Positions 1 through 5,367 of a DNA stretch of 5,367 nt are shown here, piece by piece. The position numbers and the translations under genes are program-made. Origin of the DNA: Gammaproteobacteria bacterium. Lineage in GTDB: Bacteria; Pseudomonadota; Gammaproteobacteria; SZUA-229. The DNA is taken from NCBI GenBank assembly GCA_026998145.1, contig JALTRC010000116.1, positions 1 through 5,367 of the forward strand, read 5' to 3'. Position 1 is the first letter of the stretch; each line of letters opens with the position of its first letter. Under the pieces are notes generated by a model. The model had not been told where the DNA came from, searched no databases, and saw nothing but the letters and a program-made list of their open reading frames with translations.

Positions 1-18
1 AGCCACAGAGGCGCAGAG
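1..18 (-). repeat. Inverted partial octamer array (CTCTGYGN x2), cut by window edge
   Basis: Read on the minus strand this is CTCTGCGC followed by CTCTGTGG and CT, two units of the octamer found at 54-77 on the plus strand. It therefore faces the next array, and the two could form a stem: bases 1-10 are an exact reverse complement of 54-63, and 1-18 match the complement of 62-79 at 15 of 18 positions. The array may continue left of the window. No function is known to me. Confidence 0.6.
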
Positions 19-53
19 TATTCTGAATTTCTTTTAACCACCATTTCCAGTAC

Positions 54-81
54 CTCTGTGGCTCTGTGCCTCTGTGTCAAC
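54..81 (+). repeat. Octamer array CTCTGTGN x3 plus CAAC tail
   Basis: Three octamers in tandem without spacers: CTCTGTGG (54-61), CTCTGTGC (62-69) and CTCTGTGT (70-77), followed by CAAC. The same 28-base unit occurs at 4827-4854 with 25 of 28 identities. It lies in the non-coding region beyond the plsC stop. Similar CTCTGTG-type strings are, from memory, dispersed in many bacterial genomes; their role is unknown to me. Confidence 0.75.
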
Positions 82-101
82 TTTCGTTTTTACCATTAGA
101 C

Positions 102-163
102 AGGTCGGGTTACACTTTTTAGCCCAACATAAACTCGTCGGTCTGGAAAGCACAAGCCGACCT
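102..163. repeat. Pair of GTCGG/CCGAC imperfect palindromes
   Basis: Two palindromic units lie side by side. The first, about 102-127, has arms around GTCGGGTT and AGCCCAAC separated by an A/T-rich loop. The second, 137-163, runs GTCGG, then a 15-base centre containing AAAGCACA, then CCGACCT. The outer ends also pair: 102-111 complements 154-163 with one mismatch, so alternative folds are possible. The second unit matches 4758-4784 at 23 of 27 positions. The form recalls REP-like extragenic palindromes, but no transposase is visible here. Confidence 0.65.
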
Positions 164-175
164 ACAGGATACTCA

Positions 176-201
176 GGTGGATCCACTGCGCTTGATCCAC
201 C
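176..201. terminator. GGTGGATC/GATCCACC hairpin behind plsC, possible terminator
   Basis: A perfect 8-bp stem, GGTGGATC (176-183) and GATCCACC (194-201), closes a 10-base loop. It begins within seven bases of the plsC stop, so it would cap the 3' end of the minus-strand operon mRNA. On the minus strand no T-run follows the stem; on the plus strand it is followed by CTGCTTTTATTTAT. It is therefore a convincing intrinsic terminator only for plus-strand transcripts. For the operon it may act as a 3' stabiliser or weak terminator. It also resembles short GGTGGAT-type dispersed palindromes. Confidence 0.45.
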
Positions 202-207
202 CTGCTT

Positions 208-951
208 TTATTTATCCCCATCCATTTTTTGATATTCTGATTCAATCCAGCTCTGCACTTCTTTAATAATTTCCGCTGGCTCCCGCCCATAGCCATAAAT
301 CGGTTTACCAATATGCACCTGAATTTCCCCCGGCCATTTTATAAAGCCGTGTCTTGGCCAGAATCTTCCTGCGTTATGGGCCACCGGAATAATCGGTTGC
401 TTCACATGGCTGGCCAAGATTGCACCACCTAACTTGTAACGTTTTTTCTCCCCCGGCGGCACCCGCGTACCTTCCGGGAAAATCACCACACAGCGGCCCT
501 CATCCAGTTTACGCTTACCCTGCTCGACTAATTGCTCCACCGCTTTACGGCCTGCCTTGCGATCGATGGCAATCGGTTTCACCATGGCAATGCCCCAGCC
601 GAACAATGGTACTTTCATCAGTTCTTTTTTCAGCACCCATGTCTGCTCGGGAAAGATGGCCTGCAGGGCATAGGTCTCCCAGGTGGATTGATGGTTGCTT
701 AAAATAATCACACTGCTATCGGGAATATTTTCTGCGCCCGTGACCCTGTAGCCCAGGCCGCAAATCACTTTTAATAACCACACATTAAATTTGGCCCACA
801 AAGAGCCAACTTTATAACGGGTGGAAATGGAAAAGGGGAAGGCCAGATAAATACCGATCACCACCAGTATCAACACCATAATCGACAGTAACCAGTAAAC
901 CGCTGAACGTAGTGCCAGCCAGGCCTTTGTTAATACACCCACATCTTTCAC
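208..951 (-). CDS. plsC: 1-acyl-sn-glycerol-3-phosphate acyltransferase (PlsC/LptA type)
   Basis: Transfers an acyl chain to lysophosphatidic acid to make phosphatidic acid, the precursor of membrane phospholipids, at the inner membrane. The 247-residue protein has an N-terminal hydrophobic segment (about 19-40) and the family's four blocks: NHQSTWE with the catalytic HX4E pair (H87, E92), a second block ending IDR (129-131), FPEGTR (158-163) that binds the glycerol phosphate, and IIPVAHNAG (187-195). The start is GTG at 951, sharing GTGA with the gmhB stop, with GGAG at 960-963 eight bases upstream. It is the last gene of the operon. The family fold is certain; substrate specificity is not, since PlsC paralogues and other lipid acyltransferases share these motifs. 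From memory, the Pseudomonas gene in this position is called lptA. Confidence 0.9.
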   Translation of the reverse strand: MKDVGVLTKAWLALRSAVYWLLSIMVLILVVIGIYLAFPFSISTRYKVGSLWAKFNVWLLKVICGLGYRVTGAENIPDSSVIILSNHQSTWETYALQAIFPEQTWVLKKELMKVPLFGWGIAMVKPIAIDRKAGRKAVEQLVEQGKRKLDEGRCVVIFPEGTRVPPGEKKRYKLGGAILASHVKQPIIPVAHNAGRFWPRHGFIKWPGEIQVHIGKPIYGYGREPAEIIKEVQSWIESEYQKMDGDK

Positions 952-1499
952 AAAGTTTTCTCCAGAATGGCGCGGCTTACCGCCGCCAGATCCGCAAACA
1001 CCGGGGTTTGTTTGAGTTCATCAGGCAGGCCTTCCGCCAGCACCCGCTCACCCTTGCCGGTTTTCACCAGCACCGGCCTTGCACCGGCGGCTGTGGCAGC
1101 CTGCAAATCTCTTAAGGAATCCCCCACGGCAATCACATCCTGCAGGCTGGTTTGATAGCGTCTGGCTATGTCATCGAACAGGCCGCTTTTAGGCTTGCGG
1201 CATTCACAGTTATCTTTAGGGCCGTGGGGGCAGAAAAAAACTCCGTCCACATGACCCCCGTATTGATCCAGCAGCCGGGCCATTTTTTGATGCATGGCGT
1301 GCAGGCTTTCCAGATCAAACAACCCCCGGGCAATGCCCGACTGATTGGTGGCCACCACCAGGGTATAACCGGCCTGGCTCAGACGCCCCATGGCCTCCAG
1401 ACTGCCGGCAATGGGCTGCCATTCATCTTCGCTTTTAATAAAGTGATCCGAATCCTGATTGATCACCCCATCCCGATCCAGAATAATCAGCCGGCTCAT
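948..1499 (-). CDS. gmhB: D-glycero-beta-D-manno-heptose 1,7-bisphosphate 7-phosphatase
   Basis: Removes the 7-phosphate from heptose 1,7-bisphosphate in the cytoplasm, a step toward ADP-L-glycero-D-manno-heptose for the LPS inner core. The 183 residues form a HAD-superfamily phosphatase: LDRDGVIN with nucleophile D8 and general acid D10, ATNQSG (50-55), then the GmhB zinc loop with C90, H92, C98 and C100 followed by RKP (101-103), and GDSLRD (126-131) with the metal-binding aspartates. The zinc loop separates it from ordinary HAD phosphatases; histidinol phosphatases of the HisB N-terminal type are the close alternative, but there is no his context. Its ATG overlaps the glyS stop (ATGA); AAGG at 1505-1508 is a plausible ribosome binding site. 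Length is typical of the family. Confidence 0.92.
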   Translation of the reverse strand: MSRLIILDRDGVINQDSDHFIKSEDEWQPIAGSLEAMGRLSQAGYTLVVATNQSGIARGLFDLESLHAMHQKMARLLDQYGGHVDGVFFCPHGPKDNCECRKPKSGLFDDIARRYQTSLQDVIAVGDSLRDLQAATAAGARPVLVKTGKGERVLAEGLPDELKQTPVFADLAAVSRAILEKTL

Positions 1500-3559
1500 T
1501 GCAGCCTTGATAAGTCTGCAACCTGCAAAAACAGATTACTGAGCTGGTTTAGCAACGCCAGACGATTATTTTTCAGCGCCTCGTCATCGGCCATCACCAT
1601 TACCTGATCAAAAAATGCATCGACTGTACTTTGTAATGTGGCCAGTTTTTGCAGGGCGGTTTGGTAATCCCCCTGCTCAAACAAAGGAGTGACCAGCGCC
1701 GAAAGAAATTGCAGGCTTTTATGTAGATCCACTTCCGCCGATTCCTGTAACAGCTCGGTATTGATTTGCATGCCAGGCTCCCCTGCCACTTTTTTCAGAA
1801 TATTGCGGATACGTTTATTGGCCGCGGCCAGACTTTCCGCTTCCGGCAGCTCACGGAAACTGTTTACCGCATGAATCCGCTGATCAAAATCCAGCGGGCG
1901 CGTGGGCTTGAGGGCGACCACAGCTTCATATACATCCACACTGATGTTCTGGGATGTGTAGTAAACCCGCAGGCGTTCCAGCATAAAGTGAATCACATCA
2001 TCAATGGCGGCGCCGGCATCCGCAACATCCCCCAGTGCCTCGGCGCAGTAGCCCAGCAGATCGCGCAAATCCAGATCCAGCTTGCATTCAATCAAAATAC
2101 GCAGCACCCCAAGGGCGGCGCGGCGCAGGGCGAAGGGGTCTTTTTCGCCGGTCGGCTTCTGGCCAATGGCAAAAATACCCAGTAATGTGTCCAGCTTGTC
2201 GGCAATGGCCAGAATCTGCCCGGTCACACCGGCGGGCAGCTGATCCCCGGCAAAACGGGGCATATATTGTTCATCCAGAGCATCGGCCACTTCCTGTGGC
2301 TCCCCGTCATGGAGGGCATAATAGCGTCCCATAATGCCCTGCAGGTCGGTGAACTCATACACCATATCTGTCATCAGATCGCATTTGGACAGCAGCGCCG
2401 CCCGTTTGGCGTGCTCAGTACTGGCACCTAAAGAGGCGGCGATTTTTTCCGCCACCTGTGCAATGCGGCGGGATTTATCGCCCAGACTGCCCAGCTTGTT
2501 CTGGAAGACGACCTTGTCCAGTGAAGCCATACGGGATTCCAGCGGCTGTTTGCAATCCTGCTCCCAGAAAAAGGCCGCATCGGATAATCGGGGGCGAATC
2601 ACCCGCTCATTGCCGGCAATCACCTGAGACACATCCTTACTTTCGATATTACTGATGGTAATAAAGCTGGCCAGCAGATTGCCCCTGCTGTCTTTTACCG
2701 GGAAGTATTTCTGGTGATCCTGCATGGATGAAATCAGGGATTCCTTGGGCACTTCCAGAAAATGCGTATCAAAGCTGCCGGCCACCGCCACCGGCCATTC
2801 CACCAGTGCGGTGACTTCCTGTAACAAATTCCCGTCAATAATGGCTTCACCCCCCAGAGCCTCGGCCTGCTGGCGGGTCTGCTCCAAAATGGCGTCACGG
2901 CGCTGCTGCATATCCACCATCACATAAGCGGTTTGCAGACGGCTCACATAATCATCTGCCGATGTCAGCTCAATGGCCTGGGGATGATGGAACCTGTGTC
3001 CATAGGTGTGTCTGCCGGCGGCCACTCCCAGAATTTCCGCCTCGATCAGCTGCTTGCCGAATAACAACACCACCCAGTGTACCGGGCGCACAAATTCCAC
3101 ATCACTATCTCCCCAGCGCATACGCTTGGGGATGGGAAGTTTAGCCAGAGACTGTTCAACGATTTCGGGAATCAGCTCAACCGTGGGGCGGCCTTTTTCC
3201 TGTAAACGGAACAGCAGCCATTCGCCCTTGTCGGTTTTCATGCGATCCAGATCCGCCACATCCACGCCACAGCCACGGGCAAAGCCCTGAGCCGCCTTGC
3301 TGGGATTGCCCTCTGCATCAAAGGCCGCCTGCACCGCCGGGCCGCGCTTTTCCACTTCCCGATCCGGCTGGGCTTCGCTTACATCTTTTACAATCACCGC
3401 CAGACGACGGGGAGCTGCGTGGGCTTCAATAGCAGCAAAATCCACATTGGCGGTTTTCAGACCATCGCCTATGCCCTGTGCAAAGGCATCACTCAATTTG
3501 GCCAGCGCCTTGGGTGGCAGTTCTTCGGTGCCGATTTCAATTAACAGATCCGCGCTCAT
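1496..3559 (-). CDS. glyS: Glycyl-tRNA synthetase beta subunit
   Basis: The beta subunit of the alpha2beta2 bacterial glycyl-tRNA synthetase, which recognises and binds tRNA-Gly while the alpha subunit makes glycyl-adenylate. The protein begins [19 protein letters not shown], the conserved beta-subunit opening. It contains the [18 protein letters not shown] block near residues 400-415, and a C-terminal DALR-like anticodon-binding region whose [11 protein letters not shown] stretch lies near 576-588. At 687 residues it is close to the E. coli protein (689). I chose ATG at 3559 over an in-frame ATG 24 bases upstream because GGAGGT at 3565-3570 is placed five bases before it, it overlaps the glyQ stop as ATGA, and it matches the family N-terminus. 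Intact, with no frameshift. Confidence 0.97.
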   Translation of the reverse strand: MSADLLIEIGTEELPPKALAKLSDAFAQGIGDGLKTANVDFAAIEAHAAPRRLAVIVKDVSEAQPDREVEKRGPAVQAAFDAEGNPSKAAQGFARGCGVDVADLDRMKTDKGEWLLFRLQEKGRPTVELIPEIVEQSLAKLPIPKRMRWGDSDVEFVRPVHWVVLLFGKQLIEAEILGVAAGRHTYGHRFHHPQAIELTSADDYVSRLQTAYVMVDMQQRRDAILEQTRQQAEALGGEAIIDGNLLQEVTALVEWPVAVAGSFDTHFLEVPKESLISSMQDHQKYFPVKDSRGNLLASFITISNIESKDVSQVIAGNERVIRPRLSDAAFFWEQDCKQPLESRMASLDKVVFQNKLGSLGDKSRRIAQVAEKIAASLGASTEHAKRAALLSKCDLMTDMVYEFTDLQGIMGRYYALHDGEPQEVADALDEQYMPRFAGDQLPAGVTGQILAIADKLDTLLGIFAIGQKPTGEKDPFALRRAALGVLRILIECKLDLDLRDLLGYCAEALGDVADAGAAIDDVIHFMLERLRVYYTSQNISVDVYEAVVALKPTRPLDFDQRIHAVNSFRELPEAESLAAANKRIRNILKKVAGEPGMQINTELLQESAEVDLHKSLQFLSALVTPLFEQGDYQTALQKLATLQSTVDAFFDQVMVMADDEALKNNRLALLNQLSNLFLQVADLSRLQ

Positions 3560-4467
3560 GCTGCACCTCCCGTCTGCTTGCAAATGGGGAAGCCCAGCGC
3601 CTCGCGGGCATCATAATAGGCCTGCGCCACAGCCCGTGACAGGGTGCGGATGCGCAGAATATAGCCCTGCCGTTCGGTAACGGAAATGGCATGGCGGGCA
3701 TCCAGCAGGTTAAAGGTGTGGGAGGCCTTTAGCACCTGCTCATAGGCGGGTAGCGCCAGCCCGGCTTCAATCAGCTTGCCGCTTTCTTTTTCGCAGGTTT
3801 CAAACCAGTGAAACAGGGATTGGGTATCCGCCTGCTCAAAGTTGTAATGGGACATTTCCACCTCGTTTTGATGGAACACATCCCCATAGGTCACAACGCC
3901 CTGAGGGCCGCGTGTCCACACCAGATCAAACACCGACTGTACATTCTGCAAATACATGGCCAGACGCTCCAGACCATAGGTAATCTCGCCACTCACCGGC
4001 TTGCACTCCAGGCCGCCCACCTGCTGGAAATAGGTAAACTGGGTGACTTCCATACCATTTAGCCAGACTTCCCAGCCCAGCCCCCAGGCGCCCAGTGTGG
4101 GGGACTCCCAGTTATCTTCCACAAAACGAATGTCATGCACCAGGGGATCAAAACCCACCGCTTCCAGCGAGCCTAAATACAGCTCCTGAATATTATCGGG
4201 GGAGGGTTTTAGCAGCACCTGAAACTGGTAATAATGCTGCAGGCGATTAGGGTTTTCACCATAGCGGCCATCGGTGGGACGGCGGCAGGGCTGCACATAG
4301 GCGGCACGCCATGGCTCCGGGCCAATGGCTCTTAAAAAAGTGGCCGGATGAAAAGTGCCAGCGCCCACTTCCATATCCAGCGGCTGCAATATGCCGCAGC
4401 CCTGTTTTGCCCAGTAATCCTGCAATGCCAGGATCAGCCCCTGAAAAGTTGATACATCGTATGCCAT
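3556..4467 (-). CDS. glyQ: Glycyl-tRNA synthetase alpha subunit
   Basis: Catalytic subunit that activates glycine with ATP and, with GlyS, charges tRNA-Gly in the cytoplasm. The 303 residues equal the E. coli GlyQ length. Visible class II synthetase features are the [17 protein letters not shown] block (59-75) leading into YYQFQV (79-84), which forms motif 2 and the ATP site, the [18 protein letters not shown] stretch (118-135), [13 protein letters not shown] (140-152) in the glycine pocket, and motif 3 GLERLAM (165-171). The ATG at 4467 has GGAAG at 4474-4478 six bases upstream. It is the first gene of the operon, about 29 bases downstream of a strong predicted transcription start, and overlaps glyS by four bases. 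Confidence 0.97.
   Translation of the reverse strand: MAYDVSTFQGLILALQDYWAKQGCGILQPLDMEVGAGTFHPATFLRAIGPEPWRAAYVQPCRRPTDGRYGENPNRLQHYYQFQVLLKPSPDNIQELYLGSLEAVGFDPLVHDIRFVEDNWESPTLGAWGLGWEVWLNGMEVTQFTYFQQVGGLECKPVSGEITYGLERLAMYLQNVQSVFDLVWTRGPQGVVTYGDVFHQNEVEMSHYNFEQADTQSLFHWFETCEKESGKLIEAGLALPAYEQVLKASHTFNLLDARHAISVTERQGYILRIRTLSRAVAQAYYDAREALGFPICKQTGGAA
3565..3570 (-). promoter_or_regulatory. Strong ribosome binding site deciding the glyS start
   Basis: GGAGGT on the minus strand, five bases before the ATG at 3559 and inside the 3' end of glyQ. It is a near-perfect match to the anti-Shine-Dalgarno sequence and settles the start of glyS against the upstream in-frame ATG at 3583. It would let ribosomes load on glyS directly as well as by coupling from glyQ, which fits the need for equal subunit amounts. 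Confidence 0.8.
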
Positions 4468-4495
4468 TAAGTGCTTCCGAGGTGTGAGAATTTTG

Positions 4496-4531
4496 AGGGC
4501 GCATTATAAACGTATCGCCCTGTGGATGCAC
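4496..4531 (-). promoter_or_regulatory. glyQ operon promoter with perfect -10 and GC-rich discriminator
   Basis: On the minus strand TATAAT (4503-4508) is a perfect sigma70 -10 box, followed by GCGCCC before the predicted start near 4496. At a 17-base spacing the -35 position (4526-4531) reads GTGCAT, a poor match to TTGACA. A GC-rich discriminator is a known mark of promoters repressed by ppGpp, as for rRNA and tRNA genes. Growth-rate or stringent control of this synthetase operon is therefore a reasonable inference. The 5' leader would be about 29 bases, too short for a riboswitch or T-box. Confidence 0.7.
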
Positions 4532-4622
4532 TTTTGCAGTGGTATTTATCTTGCTGGCGGATTTATTTGAAAAGCCCGAACCTGGCTGCGCCTGTGCTGA
4601 CACCTTTAAAAACCCTGCTTTG

Positions 4623-4647
4623 CTTTGTGTGCTTCGCGTCTCTGCAT
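4623..4647 (+). repeat. Degenerate octamer array (CTYYGYGN-like x3)
   Basis: CTTTGTGT (4623-4630), one extra G, CTTCGCGT (4632-4639), then CTCTGCAT (4640-4647), followed by CACAATT. It is the most diverged copy of the octamer family. Its tail resembles the CAAACAATT that follows the array at 4865-4889. Confidence 0.5.
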
Positions 4648-4710
4648 CACAATTTAATATTAAGATAAGCTGATTGCCAGGTTGAAAAACATAAACCTTA
4701 CAATGAACCA

Positions 4711-4749
4711 TGTAGGTCGGCGTTAGGCGCCTTTTGCCGTAAGCCGACA
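4711..4749. repeat. GTCGGC/GCCGAC hairpin repeat
   Basis: Arms GTCGGC (4716-4721) and GCCGAC (4743-4748) enclose a second paired block, TTAGGC (4723-4728) with GCC (4736-4738) and TAA (4740-4742). This gives about 12 base pairs with one bulged G on each side (4722, 4739) and a 7-base loop. The form TGTAGGTCGGCGTTAGGCG...GTAAGCCGACA resembles dispersed extragenic palindromes that I recall from other proteobacteria. Function is unknown. Confidence 0.65.
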
Positions 4750-4757
4750 AACCCCAG

Positions 4758-4784
4758 GTCGGGTTGAAAAGCACAGGCCGACCT
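4758..4784. repeat. GTCGG...CCGACCT repeat, second copy of 137-163
   Basis: GTCGG, a 15-base centre containing AAAAGCACA, then CCGACCT. It matches 137-163 in the same orientation at 23 of 27 positions, with the AAAGCACA core identical. It lies eight bases after the preceding hairpin, so palindromes come in pairs in both flanks of the operon. Confidence 0.7.
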
Positions 4785-4826
4785 TAGATGCCTGTTGCCA
4801 CAACCCAACTAACCCCTTTCTAAACG

Positions 4827-4854
4827 CTCTGTGTCTCCGCGCCTCTGTGTCAAC
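4827..4854 (+). repeat. Octamer array x3 plus CAAC tail, second copy of 54-81
   Basis: CTCTGTGT (4827-4834), CTCCGCGC (4835-4842), CTCTGTGT (4843-4850), then CAAC. It matches 54-81 at 25 of 28 positions. A 9-base direct repeat CAACCCAAC stands on either side (4801-4809 and 4851-4859). Confidence 0.75.
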
Positions 4855-4864
4855 CCAACGTATT

Positions 4865-4894
4865 CTTTGCGTTCTTCGCGCCTTCGCGTCAAAC
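4865..4894 (+). repeat. Octamer array, CTTYGCGN variant, plus CAAAC tail
   Basis: CTTTGCGT (4865-4872), one extra T, CTTCGCGC (4874-4881) and CTTCGCGT (4882-4889), then CAAAC. It differs from the CTCTGTG arrays mainly by pyrimidine transitions and keeps the same octamer length, the C ending of the middle unit and the T ending of the last. Confidence 0.65.
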
Positions 4895-4930
4895 AATTCC
4901 ATTTTTATTACCACGATTTTTTATCGATGG

Positions 4931-4939
4931 TGTTAAAAT
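4931..4939 (+). promoter_or_regulatory. Candidate extended -10 promoter for the PP-loop gene
   Basis: TGTTAAAAT fits the extended -10 form TGnTATAAT with one mismatch in the hexamer (TAAAAT, 4934-4939). At 17-base spacing the -35 position (4911-4916) reads CCACGA and is not recognisable, as is common for extended -10 promoters. The predicted start near 4946 would give a leader of about 25 bases. No clear Shine-Dalgarno site precedes the ATG at 4971. Confidence 0.45.
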
Positions 4940-4970
4940 AGCCCTTTGTTAATCTCAAGTGTTTCCCCCT

Positions 4971-5367
4971 ATGTCACAACGCAAAGCAGTCGCCCTGATT
5001 TCCGGCGGCCTCGATTCCCTTCTTGCCGCCAAAGTCATGCTCGAACAGGGCATTCATGTGGAAGGTATTAATTTTTTCACCGGTTTTTGCGTGGAGGGCC
5101 ATACCCATGCCATTCGCAAAAAGGACAAGGCCAAACCCAAGCGTAATAATGCCCTCTGGTCAGCAGAGCAACTGGGTATCAAGCTGCACATTATCGATAT
5201 AGTGGAAGAATATAAAGACGTATTGCTTAACCCCAAACATGGCTATGGGGCCAATATGAACCCCTGCCTGGACTGCAAGATTTTTATGGTGAACAAGGCT
5301 AAACAATGGGCTGAGGAGAATGATTTTGATTTTATTATTACCGGCGAAGTGATCGGCCAGCGCCCCA
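4971..5367 (+). CDS. PP-loop ATPase of the tRNA-thiolation (MnmA/ThiI-like) superfamily, 3' end outside window
   Basis: Only the first 132 residues are present. They open with MSQRKAVALISGGLDSLLAA, in which SGGLDS (11-16) is the PP-loop that binds ATP and adenylates a substrate. Later come PCLDC with C99 and C102, and FIITGEVIGQRP (121-132), a block seen in MnmA/ThiI-like sulfurtransferases. Another cysteine (C40) and a basic stretch RKKDKAKPKR (49-58) lie between. Such proteins are often annotated as tRNA thiouridylases or as 5-methylaminomethyl-2-thiouridylate methyltransferases; from memory some carry a C-terminal NFACT-R (DUF814) domain, which cannot be checked here. The gene is not typical MnmA by its N-terminus, so a role in tRNA or other RNA sulfur modification is inferred. 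It is divergent from glyQ. The ATG is the first in frame with the PP-loop at the usual distance. Confidence 0.8.
   Translation, partial: MSQRKAVALISGGLDSLLAAKVMLEQGIHVEGINFFTGFCVEGHTHAIRKKDKAKPKRNNALWSAEQLGIKLHIIDIVEEYKDVLLNPKHGYGANMNPCLDCKIFMVNKAKQWAEENDFDFIITGEVIGQRP

Larger units (their letters stand above)
4468..4970. other. Divergent intergenic region between glyQ and the PP-loop gene
   Basis: About 500 bases with no credible gene. It contains the glyQ promoter at the left, three octamer arrays (4623-4647, 4827-4854, 4865-4894), two GTCGG palindromes (4711-4749, 4758-4784), an A/T palindrome TTAATATTAA (4654-4663) and a candidate rightward promoter at 4931-4939. Minus-strand open frames across it are built from the repeats and overlap the glyQ start. 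I see no tRNA or recognised small RNA. Confidence 0.7.

Noticed and set aside
3560..3583. Eight-residue N-terminal extension of glyS (MQADGRCS)
   Set aside because: The strong GGAGGT lies inside this extension, positioned for the ATG at 3559, and family members begin at [14 protein letters not shown] sequence.
420..3680. Several plus-strand open frames of 60-150 codons
   Set aside because: All are antisense to the four intact operon genes, which carry family motifs throughout; the plus-strand translations show no domain.
4468..4500. T-box or other riboswitch ahead of glyQ
   Set aside because: The predicted leader is about 29 bases, with no stem or specifier loop, and T-boxes are not expected for this gammaproteobacterial gene.
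4256..4774. 172-codon minus-strand open frame upstream of and overlapping the glyQ start
   Set aside because: It overlaps glyQ in another frame, runs through the glyQ promoter and the repeats, has no recognisable domain and no clear ribosome binding site.
54..4890. CRISPR-like array from the repeated octamers
   Set aside because: Units are 8 bases, adjacent without unique spacers, and there are no cas genes.
4723..4914. 63-codon minus-strand open frame
   Set aside because: Made almost entirely of the palindromes and octamer arrays; the octamer repeat produces its low-complexity arginine-rich sequence.
5054..5236. 60-codon minus-strand open frame
   Set aside because: Antisense to the PP-loop gene, whose plus-strand frame has clear family motifs.

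Overview
The window looks like a gammaproteobacterial chromosome segment of moderate GC. The evidence is a heterotetrameric-type glycyl-tRNA synthetase (separate alpha and beta subunits of E. coli-like length), sigma70-like promoter elements, Shine-Dalgarno sites and an LPS-heptose phosphatase. From memory, the order glyQ-glyS-gmhB-plsC/lptA resembles the block next to gyrB near the replication origin in Pseudomonas and relatives. Genus cannot be fixed from the sequence.

Layout. Bases 1-207 are non-coding and packed with short repeats and hairpins. Bases 208-4467 hold a tight minus-strand operon, transcribed right to left: glyQ (glycyl-tRNA synthetase alpha), glyS (beta), gmhB (heptose bisphosphate phosphatase) and plsC (lysophosphatidate acyltransferase). 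Every junction is a 4-base start/stop overlap (ATGA, ATGA, GTGA), so translation is probably coupled. A promoter with a perfect TATAAT and a GC-rich discriminator lies just upstream of glyQ. Bases 4468-4970 form a long intergenic region with the glyQ promoter at one end, a candidate extended -10 promoter for the rightward gene at the other, and repeats between. From 4971 a rightward gene runs off the window; its first 132 residues show a PP-loop ATPase of the tRNA-thiolation (MnmA/ThiI-like) superfamily.

Functionally, glyQ and glyS make the two halves of one enzyme that charges tRNA-Gly. gmhB and plsC supply envelope precursors (LPS inner-core heptose and phosphatidic acid), so the operon ties translation capacity to envelope synthesis. 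The genes are ordinary housekeeping genes and I see no new defence, mobile or biosynthetic system. The most unusual content is in the two non-coding flanks. Both carry the same two small repeat families: arrays of about three pyrimidine-rich octamers (consensus CTYYGYGN) ending in CAAC-like sequence, and imperfect GTCGG...CCGAC palindromes. A GGTGGATC...GATCCACC hairpin sits directly behind plsC.
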